DNA of 64,000 bases from Brachionus plicatilis (taxonomy: Eukaryota > Rotifera > Eurotatoria > Ploima > Brachionidae). Positions 36,897-51,900 of this stretch are shown here, one piece after another. The stretch covers positions 1,059,978 through 1,123,977 of the forward strand of contig QEOQ01000253.1 of NCBI GenBank assembly GCA_010279815.1, in the 5' to 3' direction. A program made the translations under genes and the position numbers. Each line of letters starts with the position of its first letter. Positions within the stretch are counted from its first letter, which is position 1. The notes under the pieces are model-generated. The model saw nothing but the letters and a program-made list of their open reading frames with translations. It searched no databases and was not told the origin of the DNA.

Positions 36897-37556
36897 CCGC
36901 GTTTCAATGGTGAGATCATACGCCTGTATATGACTATTTTATTTTAGATCAATAGAAAAGACTAAAATATTAAATAAATGGCTAATACAAAAATATCAAT
37001 TATGTTATCATTTATTTGTTTACCAAAGCGAGCTAAAGCTAAAAGGACCAAAAAAGTAAAAGTGTAGAGTTCACCGCACCATAAATCTTATTTTTTTTAA
37101 ATTAATTTTTCAAAGATCTGATTTAGAAAAAAATTATATTTGAAAAATAAAAAAATCTGAAAAAACGCTGACGAAGAATGGCGTTCCTTGAGCGTTCTTT
37201 TTATCTGGTTGAAATTAAATTCATAATTTCTTTTAGAGTTGGTCAATTTCTGTTTAAACTATTAAATTATTTTCAGGTGCCAAAAAAGCAAAAAATAAAA
37301 AATCAGATACAAAGATTAAGAGATTTTGATTTTATTCAGCAGTCGGAAGTGGATTAATTAAAAATAAATAAAAACTGAATCAATAAATAAATGAGATGCT
37401 ATAATTAAAACAACAATCTACTCTAATTGTGAAAATAGTGAATTTTAGATCATATTGGGTGCAATTTATATGAGTTAATAATCTCAAATAAATAATTTAT
37501 TAAAAATCTAAATTTTTAAAATTTTTAAAAGAATAAAATTAAAATCCTCAATGTTT

Positions 37557-39222
37557 TTATTTGCGTGAAAAAATGTCTAATCCTGGTCGAAAATAGCAAT
37601 TCAAATAATTTAGATCTGGCAATAGATTGCCTATTGAAATTTCTTTTATCTTTAATGACTTTTTAAAATGAGTCAAATGCCCCAATTGGTGATTCACATA
37701 ATGAACGTCTCGGCCTTTAAAAATTTTTAAATTTGTTGCATCAATTTGCATGGTATTAAAGTGTATCTCTGTAGCTATTGATCTATTTGTATTGTGAATT
37801 GTTTTCCCGACTACCCAATGCATCGGTTCTCCAGAAAAAGAGTAAAAACTACTAAATTTTTTAAGGTCCACTTTATCTTTAACAAATTCAAAATATGGTC
37901 TGATTACTTTTTTATTTAATTCCAACAATTTCATTGTATACCTAAGCTCAAATTCGCTTGATACCGTGATGATGAATTTATGTTTATTATTGCTAGAATC
38001 ATGGTAGTTAATTTCAATTCGATGGTTTGTCTCATTTTTTTTGCCAAAATTTTTAAAATAAGATTCTAACTCTTCGAATATTATTAGATAAATTTCATTA
38101 GGAAACTTGATTTCATTTTTGAAGTAAAAAGAACTATTGGCATTTTTTTTTGATCTGAAGAGACAATTTATCTAAATAGTTTTCTATGCTGTTTTCACTA
38201 TAATCACATTTAATATCATCAAAAATTGTTCTCCCAGTCACTTCATCTAAATTTGCCACATAATTTCTAACATCATCCGGTCTTTGGAGGTTTAGGGCTC
38301 TCGGAAAAACAATTTCATCTCGATCCATGACACTTATATATCTATATTTATCAATATTGTTCCAATAACATTCATTCATAAAAAGTATCCACATCGAATT
38401 AAAAACATGATGAGCAATATACTTGTTTTTTTGGAAAAATTCCTTGTATGTGAGAATATATTTCTGAGGGCTATTAAGGTCGTAAAAATTGGGCAAGCAA
38501 TCAAATTGGTCAACTTCAACAAATTCTTTATAGTCATCGAATAAATTTCGAAACTCTATACGATTTTCCAATGAATGATTACAAAAGCCAATTTTTGTGT
38601 AGCCAACTCTCTTTTTCATTTCGATCCACCATTTTATTGGATTTAATTCATCAATGTTTGTATTATACATACATTTGGAACACAAATAAACGCCTTTTTT
38701 ATCTTTCGAAAAAAGTTTCATATTTTTTACTCTTACTTGAATGAATTCTTTAGTGGTTTTGTTTGATTCCAAATCTTTTATTTGAATGGAAAAACTTTTA
38801 ATATTGTCTTTAATTTTTATATAGTCATCATTTTCAAATCTATAAAAAATGTAGCCTAAGCCGAACTTATCATATTTAGATATCGATATGGTCAAATTTG
38901 TCAATATTTTGGTCAAAACCTTGCCATCGTTTAGGTTTATGTAAAAAATAAATTTAATCTTTAAATTGGAGCTTGCTTTTGTGAAATAAGTGAAAGTTAG
39001 AAAATTTGCGTCGTTAAAAAAAAATGTTGAACTTCTTTTAAAATAATATTCTCGATCAATGCTAATCCATTGGCATTTTTTGTCATTTTCGTGTTCACTC
39101 CATTCATTATTGTGTTCATTAATAGAAGTATTGCTCTTTTTTAGCAAGAATTTTTTATGTGTAAAAAACATCACAAAACCTGCAAAAATATTAAGTAACA
39201 GAAAACGAAAAAAAATTTTCAT
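37557..39222 (-). CDS. Glycosyltransferase family 92 protein with homopolymer frameshift
   Basis: Predicted Golgi type II membrane glycosyltransferase of the GT92 (DUF23) family, whose known members add galactose to glycans. The N-terminus is MKIFFRFLLLNIFAGFVMFF, a signal anchor after three residues. The catalytic part follows: the CSKCMYN cysteines, WIEMKKRVGYTKIGFCNHSL, VFNSMWILFMNECYW, and the acidic MDRDEIVFP, the likely metal-binding motif. The frame stops early at 38134, but from a run of nine A on the coding strand (38151-38143) a second frame continues without stops to 37557 (MHWVVGKTIHNT, GLDIFSRK). With eight A the product would be 554 residues, a normal family length. So this is either a sequencing or assembly error or a recent pseudogene. 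No introns are needed. Confidence 0.88.
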
Positions 39223-39739
39223 CTGAATTCAAAAAATTAGAAAATGTTTATTTATGTCATTTAAAGGAAGTGTTGGGAAACGGAATGACGCTGGTATTTC
39301 TTTTAGATCAAAGTGAAAAAGAATCTTATGGATTCAATCAAATACTTACAAGATTAGTTAAAAATTAATTAGTTATGTGAGATTTTATTTTTTTTGGGTA
39401 AAGTAGATTAAGCTTTGAAAATGACACCGTCATTGCTGCTCCACTCCGTTTGACAACAATTCTTAAAAGATTGTTTAAAAATTTTGCAAATCTCTAGCTT
39501 TTTTCTTATAGTTCTTAACGAAATAGTAACCCAAGGAAGCGTAAACCAGTAAATTATTGATTGTTAGAGGTATTGTCAATGAGCCCAGCACAAAAAGCTT
39601 TTAAAAAAACCTATAAAATAATTTAGAAATAATTTTCAAAAACTAATTCAGACTTGATTCAATTTTACAAAACAAGTAATAATCTTGAAATGGTATCAAA
39701 AACCATTATTAAAGAATGTAACCGACAATGTACCAGCAT

Positions 39740-39969
39740 CGTCAACAAGAGGCCACTCAAAGCTAGTGAGATCTCAAAGCTTCACTTCGCGTGAAGTAAA
39801 TGACTAACACTCGTCGGTAAGTGCCAGAATGCATTTTTTCACTAACAGAGTGCCTTTAATGTGGAATCAACTGTCTAGTGGAGTGATCGATTCAAGAAGT
39901 TTAAATGTGTTCAAATCAAGATTGAACTGTTGGCTGTTAATTGAAGAAAACAAAAAGAAGCTCGGTTAA
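39740..39969 (+). pseudogene. Non-LTR retrotransposon C-terminal fragment
   Basis: From 39823 the plus strand reads ARMHFFTNRVPLMWNQLSSG, then LNVFKSRLNCWL, and a stop at 39967-39969; a preceding piece RGHSKLVRSQSF is in another frame. This is the CR1/Jockey ORF2 end. Dead copy. Confidence 0.65.
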
Positions 39970-40041
39970 ATTATTAAAAACACATAATTTCTCTCGCAGT
40001 GCAAAAGTTTTAAAGATATAGGAAAGGTTTCAAATAATTTT

Positions 40042-40398
40042 CAGAGTTGGTCAAAAGTCAAACTTTAAAGTCAGAATCGTTAAAAGTCAAAGTCAAAGTC
40101 GACTTGGATTTTGAAATTTTTTTTTATACATTAAAGTCTTGGCTTGGACTTTCATTTTAATAATTCAGACTTGAACTAGTCCGCCAAAAAAACTTGCTGG
40201 AACGGCAATCCATCTGCCAGGATCACAGTGATTTTTTGCCGTTCCAAGTAGCTATTTTACCGGCCTCCTAAATAAGAACCCTTAAAAGAGCCATTTAAAG
40301 AAAAAAAATTAAAAAAAAAAGTTTTGACCCTGACTTTATTAAAAAAATAAGTTTAAAAGTCAAAGTTTTGACTTGACTTTGACTTTTGACCAACTCTG
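40042..40398. mobile_element. hAT-like MITE, 357 bp
   Basis: Ends CAGAGTTGGTCAAAAGTCAA and its reverse complement at the right, with further AAAGTCAAAGTC boxes inside both. Flanks are ATAATTTT and ATAATTTA, seven of eight bases alike, fitting an 8-bp target duplication. A CAGAG terminus with 8-bp duplication is hAT-like. The core has a GC-rich hairpin, TGGAACGGCAA / TTGCCGTTCCA, at about 40198-40248. Confidence 0.75.
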
Positions 40399-40533
40399 AT
40401 AATTTAATAAGGATCTTAAAATTATGATACTAAAACATAGAGACATCACAATAAGAATCAGGCTGCTATAGCTGGAATTTCGTCTTGTACCAAATTCTCA
40501 GCTTGTGGGTAACTCCTCGCAGCATTTTACCAC

Positions 40534-41651
40534 TTTTACTACTACTAGTAAAATGACTAATGGGCAATTTACTGTTATTATTCAACTTTTCAATTATTCA
40601 AATAATTGTATTTCTTTCTTCAACTTTCTTCAACTTTTTCAATTCTTATCCATAAAACTCCTTCAATTATTTCAATTATTCAACTATTACAGTTATTCAA
40701 CTTTCTTTAACTTTTTCAATTTTTATTAATATAAAAACCCCTTCAATTATTTCAATTATTCATCTTATCCAAATGTATAACTTTTTTCAATTTTTTCAAT
40801 TATTATTCATAAAACTCCTTCAATTATTTCAATTATTCAACTATTACAGTCATTCAACTTTCTTCAACTTTCTTCAACTTTCTTCAACTTTCTTCAACTT
40901 TTTCAGTTTTTATCAATATTGAAATTTTTTAATCCTTATCCAATTTTAGCGTTTTTTAGCATTGAAAATACTAAAATACGAGAAAACTTTACTGAGTGTT
41001 TATACCTTTTAAAAAAATCAATCACTAAACAATTAATTATTATAAATTAATTAAGCATTAATTAAGAAAAATTCCTATCTCTTTTTGCTGAACCGAAATC
41101 CCTAAACCAGGGCTACGCCCCGGACCCCTTTGAATTTATCTTAAATTTTGTTACTGAGTGTTTATTCGTTAAACGTCGTTATATGTTATATGCGTTAAAC
41201 GTCGGACGACGTTTAACGCATAGTCAATATATGGTTAATTTTAAAATTAGATTTCTTTAACTTGCAAATTATAATGTTTTAAAATTTATTCTTTTAAAGT
41301 AAAAATTCATAGTGATAAAAATTGAAAAAGTTTAAAAAAGTTGAAGAAAGTTGAATAACTGTAATAGTTGAATAATTGAAATAATTGAAGGAGTTTTATG
41401 GATAATAATTGAAAAAGTTTAAAAAAGTTGAAGAAAGTTGAAGAAAGTTGAATAACTGTAATAGTTGAATAATTGAAATAATTGAAGGAGTTTTATGGAT
41501 AATAATTGAAAAAGTTGAAGAAAGTTGTACATTTGGAATAGTTGAATAGTTGAAATAATTGAGAGAATTGTTAAATACAAATTGACCCAAAGTTGAAAAA
41601 ACATTTTTCAAATTTGAATAATTTTTCAAATTGCCCATGAATGAGTAAAAT
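40534..41651. repeat. Inverted pair of tandem-repeat arrays, ~1.1 kb
   Basis: Left array (about 40590-40915) and right array (about 41320-41600) are built from the same ~100-bp unit in opposite orientation. The unit contains CAACTTTCTTCAACTTTTTC, ATAAAACTCCTTCAATTATT and TTCAACTATTACAGTTATTC. Both outer borders carry ATGGGCAATTT (left) / AAATTGCCCAT (right). The spacer is 0.4 kb with a GC-rich patch at about 41094-41136 and a palindrome at 41191. Open frames in the arrays are repeat artefacts. It may be a transposon with internal tandem repeats; no target duplication was found. Confidence 0.75.
41166..41220. repeat. GTTAAACGTCG motif cluster and palindrome
   Basis: GTTAAACGTCG occurs three times, the last two as an inverted pair separated by GA: TGCGTTAAACGTCG (41191-41204) and CGACGTTTAACGCA (41207-41220). 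This makes a perfect 14-bp stem in the spacer between the inverted arrays. Confidence 0.7.
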
Positions 41652-42165
41652 TATCGAGTCTGTTATTAGCAAAAAATAACAGTGTTAAAATGAAAAAAAT
41701 TGTCCCAAAAAAAAAACCATGCTTGAAATTGTGAAAAAAATAACTCATTATTTCAAATGGATGCAAATAAACCAGAAATCGAAATGAAAAATAGCAGCAT
41801 TTACTGCTTCTATTTTATCATCATTTAAAAAAACCTAACTGATACAGATCAAATTTTTGTTTCATCGGCTGGTCAAACTTTTACATGGTGGCGATCAAGG
41901 AAAGTACGAAAAAATGGTTGAAATGTATATGTGATGCTCTTTGAGCTAAACATGAAGAGCTTTATTTATAACATTTGAAGAAAAATCTAAAGAAGCTGAA
42001 GAATACAAGAAGGTTAATCAATATTGATCGAAAAAAAAAAGCGGAGTGAAGCGGTCAAAGGCTAAAGATTCAATTACCCAAATAGTTGACAATTCAAAAA
42101 TAATATTTTTATTTTTATTAGTTTATTATTTTTATAAATAAAAAAAGCAACGAAGATATCAAATA

Positions 42166-42263
42166 TTACATTTTGTTATCAAATTGGTCACCTTCAGTAT
42201 TATCATCATCACGGTATACTGTCACGGTCAGAGTTTTTGAAAATGTTGACCCGTTTACGTATA
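42166..42263 (-). other. Possible isolated terminal exon
   Basis: On the minus strand a good acceptor (TTATTTGTCAG) is followed by a 31-codon frame, VYVNGSTFSKTLTVTVY then an acidic end, to TAA at 42166. No upstream exon could be joined to it. It may be a pseudo-exon or chance. Confidence 0.25.
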
Positions 42264-45577
<3,314 letters not shown>

Positions 45578-45881
45578 ATTATCAATTTTAAACCAATAAT
45601 TGTTTCGACTTATTTTGGGTTTTTAATGTTAAATTAGAATATAGCCAAAATAGCTTAAGTACTAGAAAAATTTGAAATTTTGTTTTGTAAGTTATTATTT
45701 TTATAGCAAATATAAAGTTATTTTTTGCCTTGTCAAAAAATTTGGAAAAAAATTTCAAATTAAAACTGTTTTATTTCTTTTTAAATTAATTTTAATAATA
45801 CAACTTTAATTTTTAGATTTTTTTTTATTTTAATAAATCTAGATTTTTACAAAAATTTAAAATTTAAACTTATTAAAAAAA

Positions 45882-47801
45882 TTATGTAAAATTTTCAAGT
45901 AGTTTCAATAGTTCTTTGAAAGATGGTCTATCTTTAGGATTCTAGAAATAGAATAATTTAATTTTGGTATAAAAAAATTAATTAAGTGTACTTTATTCCA
46001 AGCTCTAGCTATGACATTTTCATACAAGTTATTCGAGCAAAAGGTTGGTTTTTCAGGAATGATGCCTGATATAATTTGTTTAGCAGCGACAGAATTAGCC
46101 GTACTTCCACCGTAAGGCATTTTACCCAAGGTAAATACTTCGTACATAAGACAACCTAAAAATCATTGCTAAATTTTTTTTTTTAATTTTATTTTTTTTT
46201 TACTAAATGACCAAACGTCTGATTTGGATGAATAACTTCTATATTTGATTACTTCTGGTGCAGACCATTTTACCGGGAATTGAGATTGAGGGTGCGCAAT
46301 GTAGCAATCATCAGTAAATCTAGCTAAGCCATAATCGGCTACCTTAATAACTTCACCTTCACCAACCAAACAATTTCGAGTTGCAAGATCACGGTGAATT
46401 ATGTTATGAGACTCAAGATACTCCATTCCATCACACACATCAATGCACATGTTAATAAATCTGATAAATCTATTTTTTGAATTCATAATTCTTTCTTTAT
46501 TTTTCTGTAAATAATTGTGTAACGATCCTTAAAATTAAATTATAAAAAAAGCATTATTTTTAACAAGTTTCGTACCAAAGCGAACAAATTCAGTAACTAT
46601 TAAAATCGAATCATCAAAGTCCTTGCTTAGACCATAAAGTTGCATCAAATTTTGATGTTGAGTTGTTTGTAAATTTTGCAATTTCCTTTTGAAAAGTTTA
46701 AATTGAAAAAAAATTGAATTAATATTTAATAATACATCATAAATTCGGCTTCACGGTTAAAATTCATTTCGTCTTCTTTCGACCCTGGCTTCATTTTTTT
46801 GACAGCCACAATTTTTCTTTTTTTAAACTCGGCTTTTAAAACTATTCCAAATTGACCAGAGCCAATTTTTTCGTGAAATTCAATATCTTTACGATCGATT
46901 TCAAATTTACCTAAAAATAAAATTTTTCAATATTATTTTTTAATTTTTTAGATTTTTTTAATTTACGATAAACATTTTCCAAACTTTCAATTAGTGTTTT
47001 TTTGTCAAAAAAATTTTTCTCAGCTGGATACTTAAGATTACTAATCAAACCTAGAATTAAAGTGTTTTGAGCTAATTTATCCAAATGATTTTTTGAATTT
47101 GATGTACCCGCCTGATTTTTTTGATAAAACTCAATCAAAGCTCCCAAGCTTTTAAACTTATACTTAACATCAATAAAGTATAGTTTATCTTCGCAGTTTA
47201 TTTTGTAATTATAAACTTTTCCGCTTTTAAAAATTAATAAATGAATTTTTTAATAATTAAAAAATATTTTCAAAATATACTTTTTATAAACGCAAAGAGT
47301 AAATTTCCCTTTGTCTATTGAGTTATACCTTACCAAGTAAGTACCAGCAAAATTTTGATTTCCAACTAGCAACGTATAAGCTTCGCTTCTGGTAATATTT
47401 CCATGAAACCAACTATAAATCAAATATTTTTCATATTTAAAATATTTAAATGAAAAACATACTCTTTTTCTAAATATGATAGCTTGTTTAAGTTATTTGA
47501 ATCTGATTCTTCATTAAAAATTTCTAAATAACTTCCAGGGACACATCCTATGTTTCCATTTTTGTCTCTGACGTAACACCAGTCGTCTTCGCCGCGGCTC
47601 AACAGGGTATAATTTTCACCCTTAATGTAAAATTATCATTTTTGAAATAGATAGATGCTATTTTAGTGATTAATGATTTTGATTTGTTAGTTAGTTTTAA
47701 AAAAAATTTTAAATTAAAAATTAACTTTACATTCAGAATTAAAAGTTGATCAGTTTTATAAAAATAGTAAATTTTTACCAAACCATTGGAAAAAAATACA
47801 T
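45882..47801 (-). CDS. SH3-SH2-tyrosine kinase, Tec/Src-like, nine exons
   Basis: Cytoplasmic protein tyrosine kinase. Exons: 47801-47731, 47620-47463, 47412-47281, 47223-46967, 46910-46736, 46685-46576, 46527-46204, 46155-45992 and 45941-45882, about 483 residues. SH3 (YYFYKTD to [20 protein letters not shown]), SH2 ([16 protein letters not shown]), then the kinase with GSGQFG loop, AVKKMKPGS, catalytic [35 protein letters not shown] and DRPSF. KPGS before the glutamate helix, HRDLATRN and LGKMPY favour the Tec family, but no PH or BTK-motif region is visible. Two oddities: DFG is DYG, and the usual Gly after DVWSF is Ser. From ATG 47801 the first exon is out of frame by one base, in a run of seven T; eight T would join it to the SH3 frame. 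All later exons close exactly. Confidence 0.9.
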
Positions 47802-47982
47802 AGTTTAATAAGTTTTAAAAAAACTTTTAAACTATGCTAAAACTGTTTTTTTTTCTTTTATTTAAATAAGGTGGAATATTTCTTGAGTAAATTATGAGGA
47901 GATTACAGAAAAAACTTTAAAATTTAAATTTAAACAAATTAATAACCTGCAAAAATATAGCGTTTTAACAAAAATATGTGGT

Positions 47983-48036
47983 ATTAGAATTTAAATGTTA
48001 TTATCTAAAGTTTAGATAATAAAATTTAAATTCTAA
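47983..48036. repeat. Short snapback repeat
   Basis: TTAGAATTTAAATGTTATTA and its near-perfect reverse complement are separated by only a few bases (TATCTAAAG / TTTAGATA centre), a stem of about 26 bp. AT-rich; probably a small MITE remnant or replication product. Confidence 0.6.
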
Positions 48037-48304
48037 TATTTGGAACAATTAAAAATTAGAAAAAAATCATCTTATTTAATTTATTTAAATTGAATATTTG
48101 GTATATCAACAATTGTACATTTTTTTCAAAAATACAAATATAAATGTTTTTCTCTTGTCAGCTAATATTGAAATATTGGACTGAGCTGGTCAATTTTGTG
48201 ACTAATTAATTACGTATTTAATCCAAATAAACTTTTTAGTTGATTATGTTAAAAAGAAAATAATTTCAAATTGCTCTTGATTCATTTAATTTAAGGATGT
48301 CGTG

Positions 48305-48741
48305 TTTTGACAACAAAAAATCTGCTTTCTACACCTAAAAAAAAAGATCATCACAACCAAACCGTAAAAAAAAAATTTGGTTCGTGCCAAATTGCATTTC
48401 AAAGCCATTTTTGGTCTTCCACTTCAGACACATCATTATGCCTGCATTTTTAATCAAAATGTCTATTCTTTCCTCTTGAGCGATTATCTTCTTGGAAAAC
48501 TGCTCGACAGAATCCAAAGAGGCCAAGTCTAACTTTTCCACTGCCACATTTCTATTTCCAGATATATTTCTGATTTGCTTGGCTGCAGGTTTGGCTTTAG
48601 CTGTATCTGGAAAATCATTTTTTTTGATTTATAAATAAATTTATTCATTTTTCAAAAATTGAGTACTTTTGACCAGGAATTTTTTTTTGGTTGTGAAAAT
48701 CTTTTTTTTGGGTGTAGAAAGCAGATTTTTTGTTGTCAAAA
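48305..48741. mobile_element. TIR element carrying a captured retinol-dehydrogenase exon piece
   Basis: Outer arms 48305-48359 and 48681-48741 are inverted repeats: TTTTGACAACAAAAAATCTG, CTTTCTACACC and CACAACCAAA are matched on both sides, about 60-70 bp with few differences. Between them lies 229 bp of host-like coding sequence (48606-48378, minus) with an intron acceptor in front. The layout matches Pack-type elements, non-autonomous DNA transposons that have picked up gene fragments. I could not find a clear target duplication, so the exact ends and the superfamily stay open. Confidence 0.65.
48378..48606 (-). pseudogene. Retinol dehydrogenase-like (SDR) exon fragment
   Basis: After an acceptor (TTTTCCAG) the frame reads AAKQIRNISGNRNVAVEKLD, LASLDSVEQF, ERIDILIKNAGIMM and GFEMQFGTN. 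This is the segment of RDH11-14-type short-chain dehydrogenases from the second beta-alpha unit to just after the NNAG motif, here changed to KNAG. It lacks the cofactor-binding TGxxxGIG start and the catalytic YxxxK, and ends at the inverted arm. It has no upstream or downstream exons, so it is a fragment, not a gene. Confidence 0.8.
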
Positions 48742-48932
48742 GGTTTTTACCTTAATTTAATAACATGAGATTATTATCATTCAAGCTGATTAATTTAATT
48801 AATTGTTAATTTTCTATTGTAGTGGTACAATTTATTATTGGTCAAAAACATTACTAACAAAAAAATTTTTTAACAAAATTTAACCACATTTTGAGGTTAA
48901 TTTTATGATCAAAAAATACCTTCAAAAACAAG

Positions 48933-51900
48933 TCAGTAAAATAAAATGACCAATGCCACAAATACAAATACAAAAATTGAGTAGCCCCAATCGGTCTTTA
49001 GTAATTTTAGCTAACTAAGGTTTACATTTTTTTAATCAAATCATAAAACCAATTCATACCTTAATTAAGTTCAAATTTTCGGAATATAATCCGATAAAAT
49101 CGTTCAGAGCAATGCATCTTTTTTCACTTTTGCTTACAACTCTAATTTTTTCGCATCCACTTGTTTGATCAATTATTTTGATCACATTGTTTTTGATGTT
49201 TGATGTTGGTTTGTTGCATGAATTTGTGCTATTTCTGAGCCCTGTATTAAAAGAGAAAAATAAAAAAAATATAGTGTTTTTGCTTCTTTTTAGTGTTATA
49301 TTATTAAAAAATTTATAAGAATCTTGAAAAAATTTAAAAAAGAAGTTCTTATTAAGAACAACAAATAGTAAATATATAATTTTAGATATTACGATTTAAC
49401 TATTTTTTAACAAATATAGGAAAATAAAAAAAATTGCGTGTTCTTTTAAAGCTTTCTTTAGATTATTTATTCAAGTATTTAAAAGAGTAATTTGATTTAA
49501 GTGATTTAATTTTTTTTTTCTAATTGACCTTTAATTGATTATTCTAAAATCTTTATTTGAAAATTTTAAATACGAATTTAAAATTGAAAATAAGGTATCC
49601 AAACAAGACTTTAAATGACATTTTAATATTAGTTAAAATATATTACGACGAAACAAAGTTAAATTTTGTATTGCAAAATTTCAAAATATTGATTAAGAAT
49701 TTTATTGACTTCAGATAAAAATTCATATAATTTTCTATTTAATTATAGATTAAACAAATAATGTTTAATAAAGTATAGTCATTTATTATTAAAAAATTTA
49801 TAAAAAAATACCTTTTTATTTGAATCAAAAACTAAAAATTTTGATTTGAAATTTACATTTGATCATGAACTTCAATTTGCCTTCATACAAGGTTTAAGAA
49901 TTATGTTTTGAATAGTTTGACTAATTAGAAGCTCAAAATATTTTTGTTAACTAGCTTTTCGCTCTGATGATTAGAATTTTTTTTTTAATTTTTGAAATAA
50001 ATATTGTCTTTTTTCAGGAAAAATTTAGTATTAAATATTAAATTTTCAAATTAGAAATAAACTTATTAATAAACTTTATACATTATTAAAGAAATCCTGA
50101 AGAAGCCTTAATCAAGGCGAAACGCGTCGATTTAATATAAAAATTTAAATTATTTAATATTTTTATTATATTTTTTATAATAAAATAAAAATATTTTTTT
50201 TAAAAAAATCAAATTTAACCAAAATATCACGGAACTGATTTCTGTCGATTAAGTCTAATTTTATTTTATCCCATAGAATTTAATAAAAAAATGGATCACA
50301 ATAATGTTACATTTTTTTTCATTCAATTTTAAAAATGAATCAATTATCTCTCAAATAATACAACAAAAAATCGCTCTAATTACAATGAAGTAAACTAAAA
50401 GTTTAGAGAAGGAAAAATGTGTAAACTAGAAACATTATACTAAATCTTGTGATAAATGTGAAAATAAAGTTTATCTTTTTATTTGTTATTTTTTTTCTTT
50501 AATTTAAATTTTTAAATTTTTTTTGATTAGAATTTGTGAAATGTATTTTTGTAGAATAAATTAGGTGTCATTAGTGCGAGAAAAGTTTAAATAAATTAAA
50601 TAAAGTAATTTTTTTTGCAAAAATATTTAAATTTACAAAAAGACAATTTTTACCTGAGGATGTTTTTATTGAGAGTTCAATAGATACTGAAAAAAAGTCT
50701 CCTTTATCAATTTATTCATGAATTTCGACGTGAGTGACTTGCAACAGTTAAATCCTTCAATTTCTAAAATTTTCCCTCTCTTAATATTATTATATATCTT
50801 TATATGTTTGGAAATATTATAAACTTAACAGTGTATTACTTGATATCTTTTTTTACTTTTTTTTATATGAACAATAGCATAAGTTGTTTTAGTAGTCAAA
50901 GTCTATTTAAATAAAAATAAACTATTTAAAAAAAAATGATTTCTCCTTTGAAATGTGAAAAAAATTTCTTATTTTTTTTTAAATTAAATTAATTTATTTA
51001 CTTGAATGTCTCGAATTAGCAAAATTTTCGACATCTGAATTCAAATTAGATAAAAAAATGCTCGAATTTTTTTTATATCGATCCAAACTAGTTTTGTGCA
51101 TGGAATCAGACGAATTATGATTTAAATCAGCATTTTGAATTTGAGAATTCTTTCCAATACAAACATTAGTATTGTAATTTATTTGAGGTAAAGGTGGTAC
51201 TTTAGTATTTCGTATAATTGGTTTACCATTTTTTAGCAAATTAACTTTATTGATTAAATGGGGGGTAAAGTCAGCTCGGCTAGTTTCTATTTTGGATTTA
51301 CTTTGAGCCACATTTGAATACTTTATTTCACTATTTTTCGTATCATTTAAATTAATAATGGGCAAATCAATTTTTTTTGACGTTTCTCTAAAAGAAGTCC
51401 TAAATGTATTTTGATTAAGACGCGATGGATTCTTTAAGTTCATCGATTTGAACATTGCATTCATTCGATTTCTTTGTTTTGAACAAGATGAAAACGATGA
51501 AGAGAAATGGGAACTAGAAGACAAGTCCGAGGAAATTGATGAAGAGGAAGTTTCATTACTTGGTAGTGAATTTTTTGCAGATTCATTCGAACCATTGTTA
51601 ATAACTATATTTTCTGTGAAAGTTTTTTCCTCCAGATTTGGTGCATCACATTTCCTCAAGCCTTTGATATAAGTTGAGTTAGATCCATCTGCGCATATGC
51701 CGCTGTCGTAATAAAGCGATGATGGTCTTGGAAAAAAATTCTTCAAATTTTCTAGATTATCCACCTTGTCTTCAGAGTTATCACTTGAATATTGTTCCTC
51801 TAATCGATTATAGTACATAAATTTGTTATAGCTAAATTCAGATTTTTTTAATTGTGCATTTTTTTTGTCCAGTAAAGAGCTCATTTTGGTAGCTATTTGG

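Noticed and set aside
40505..41638. Asn/Phe/Leu-rich proteins on both strands
   Set aside because: They are translations of the inverted tandem-repeat arrays and lack any start context or domain.
45905..47781. Several small independent kinase and SH2 ORFs
   Set aside because: All fall in phase as exons of one SH3-SH2-kinase gene.
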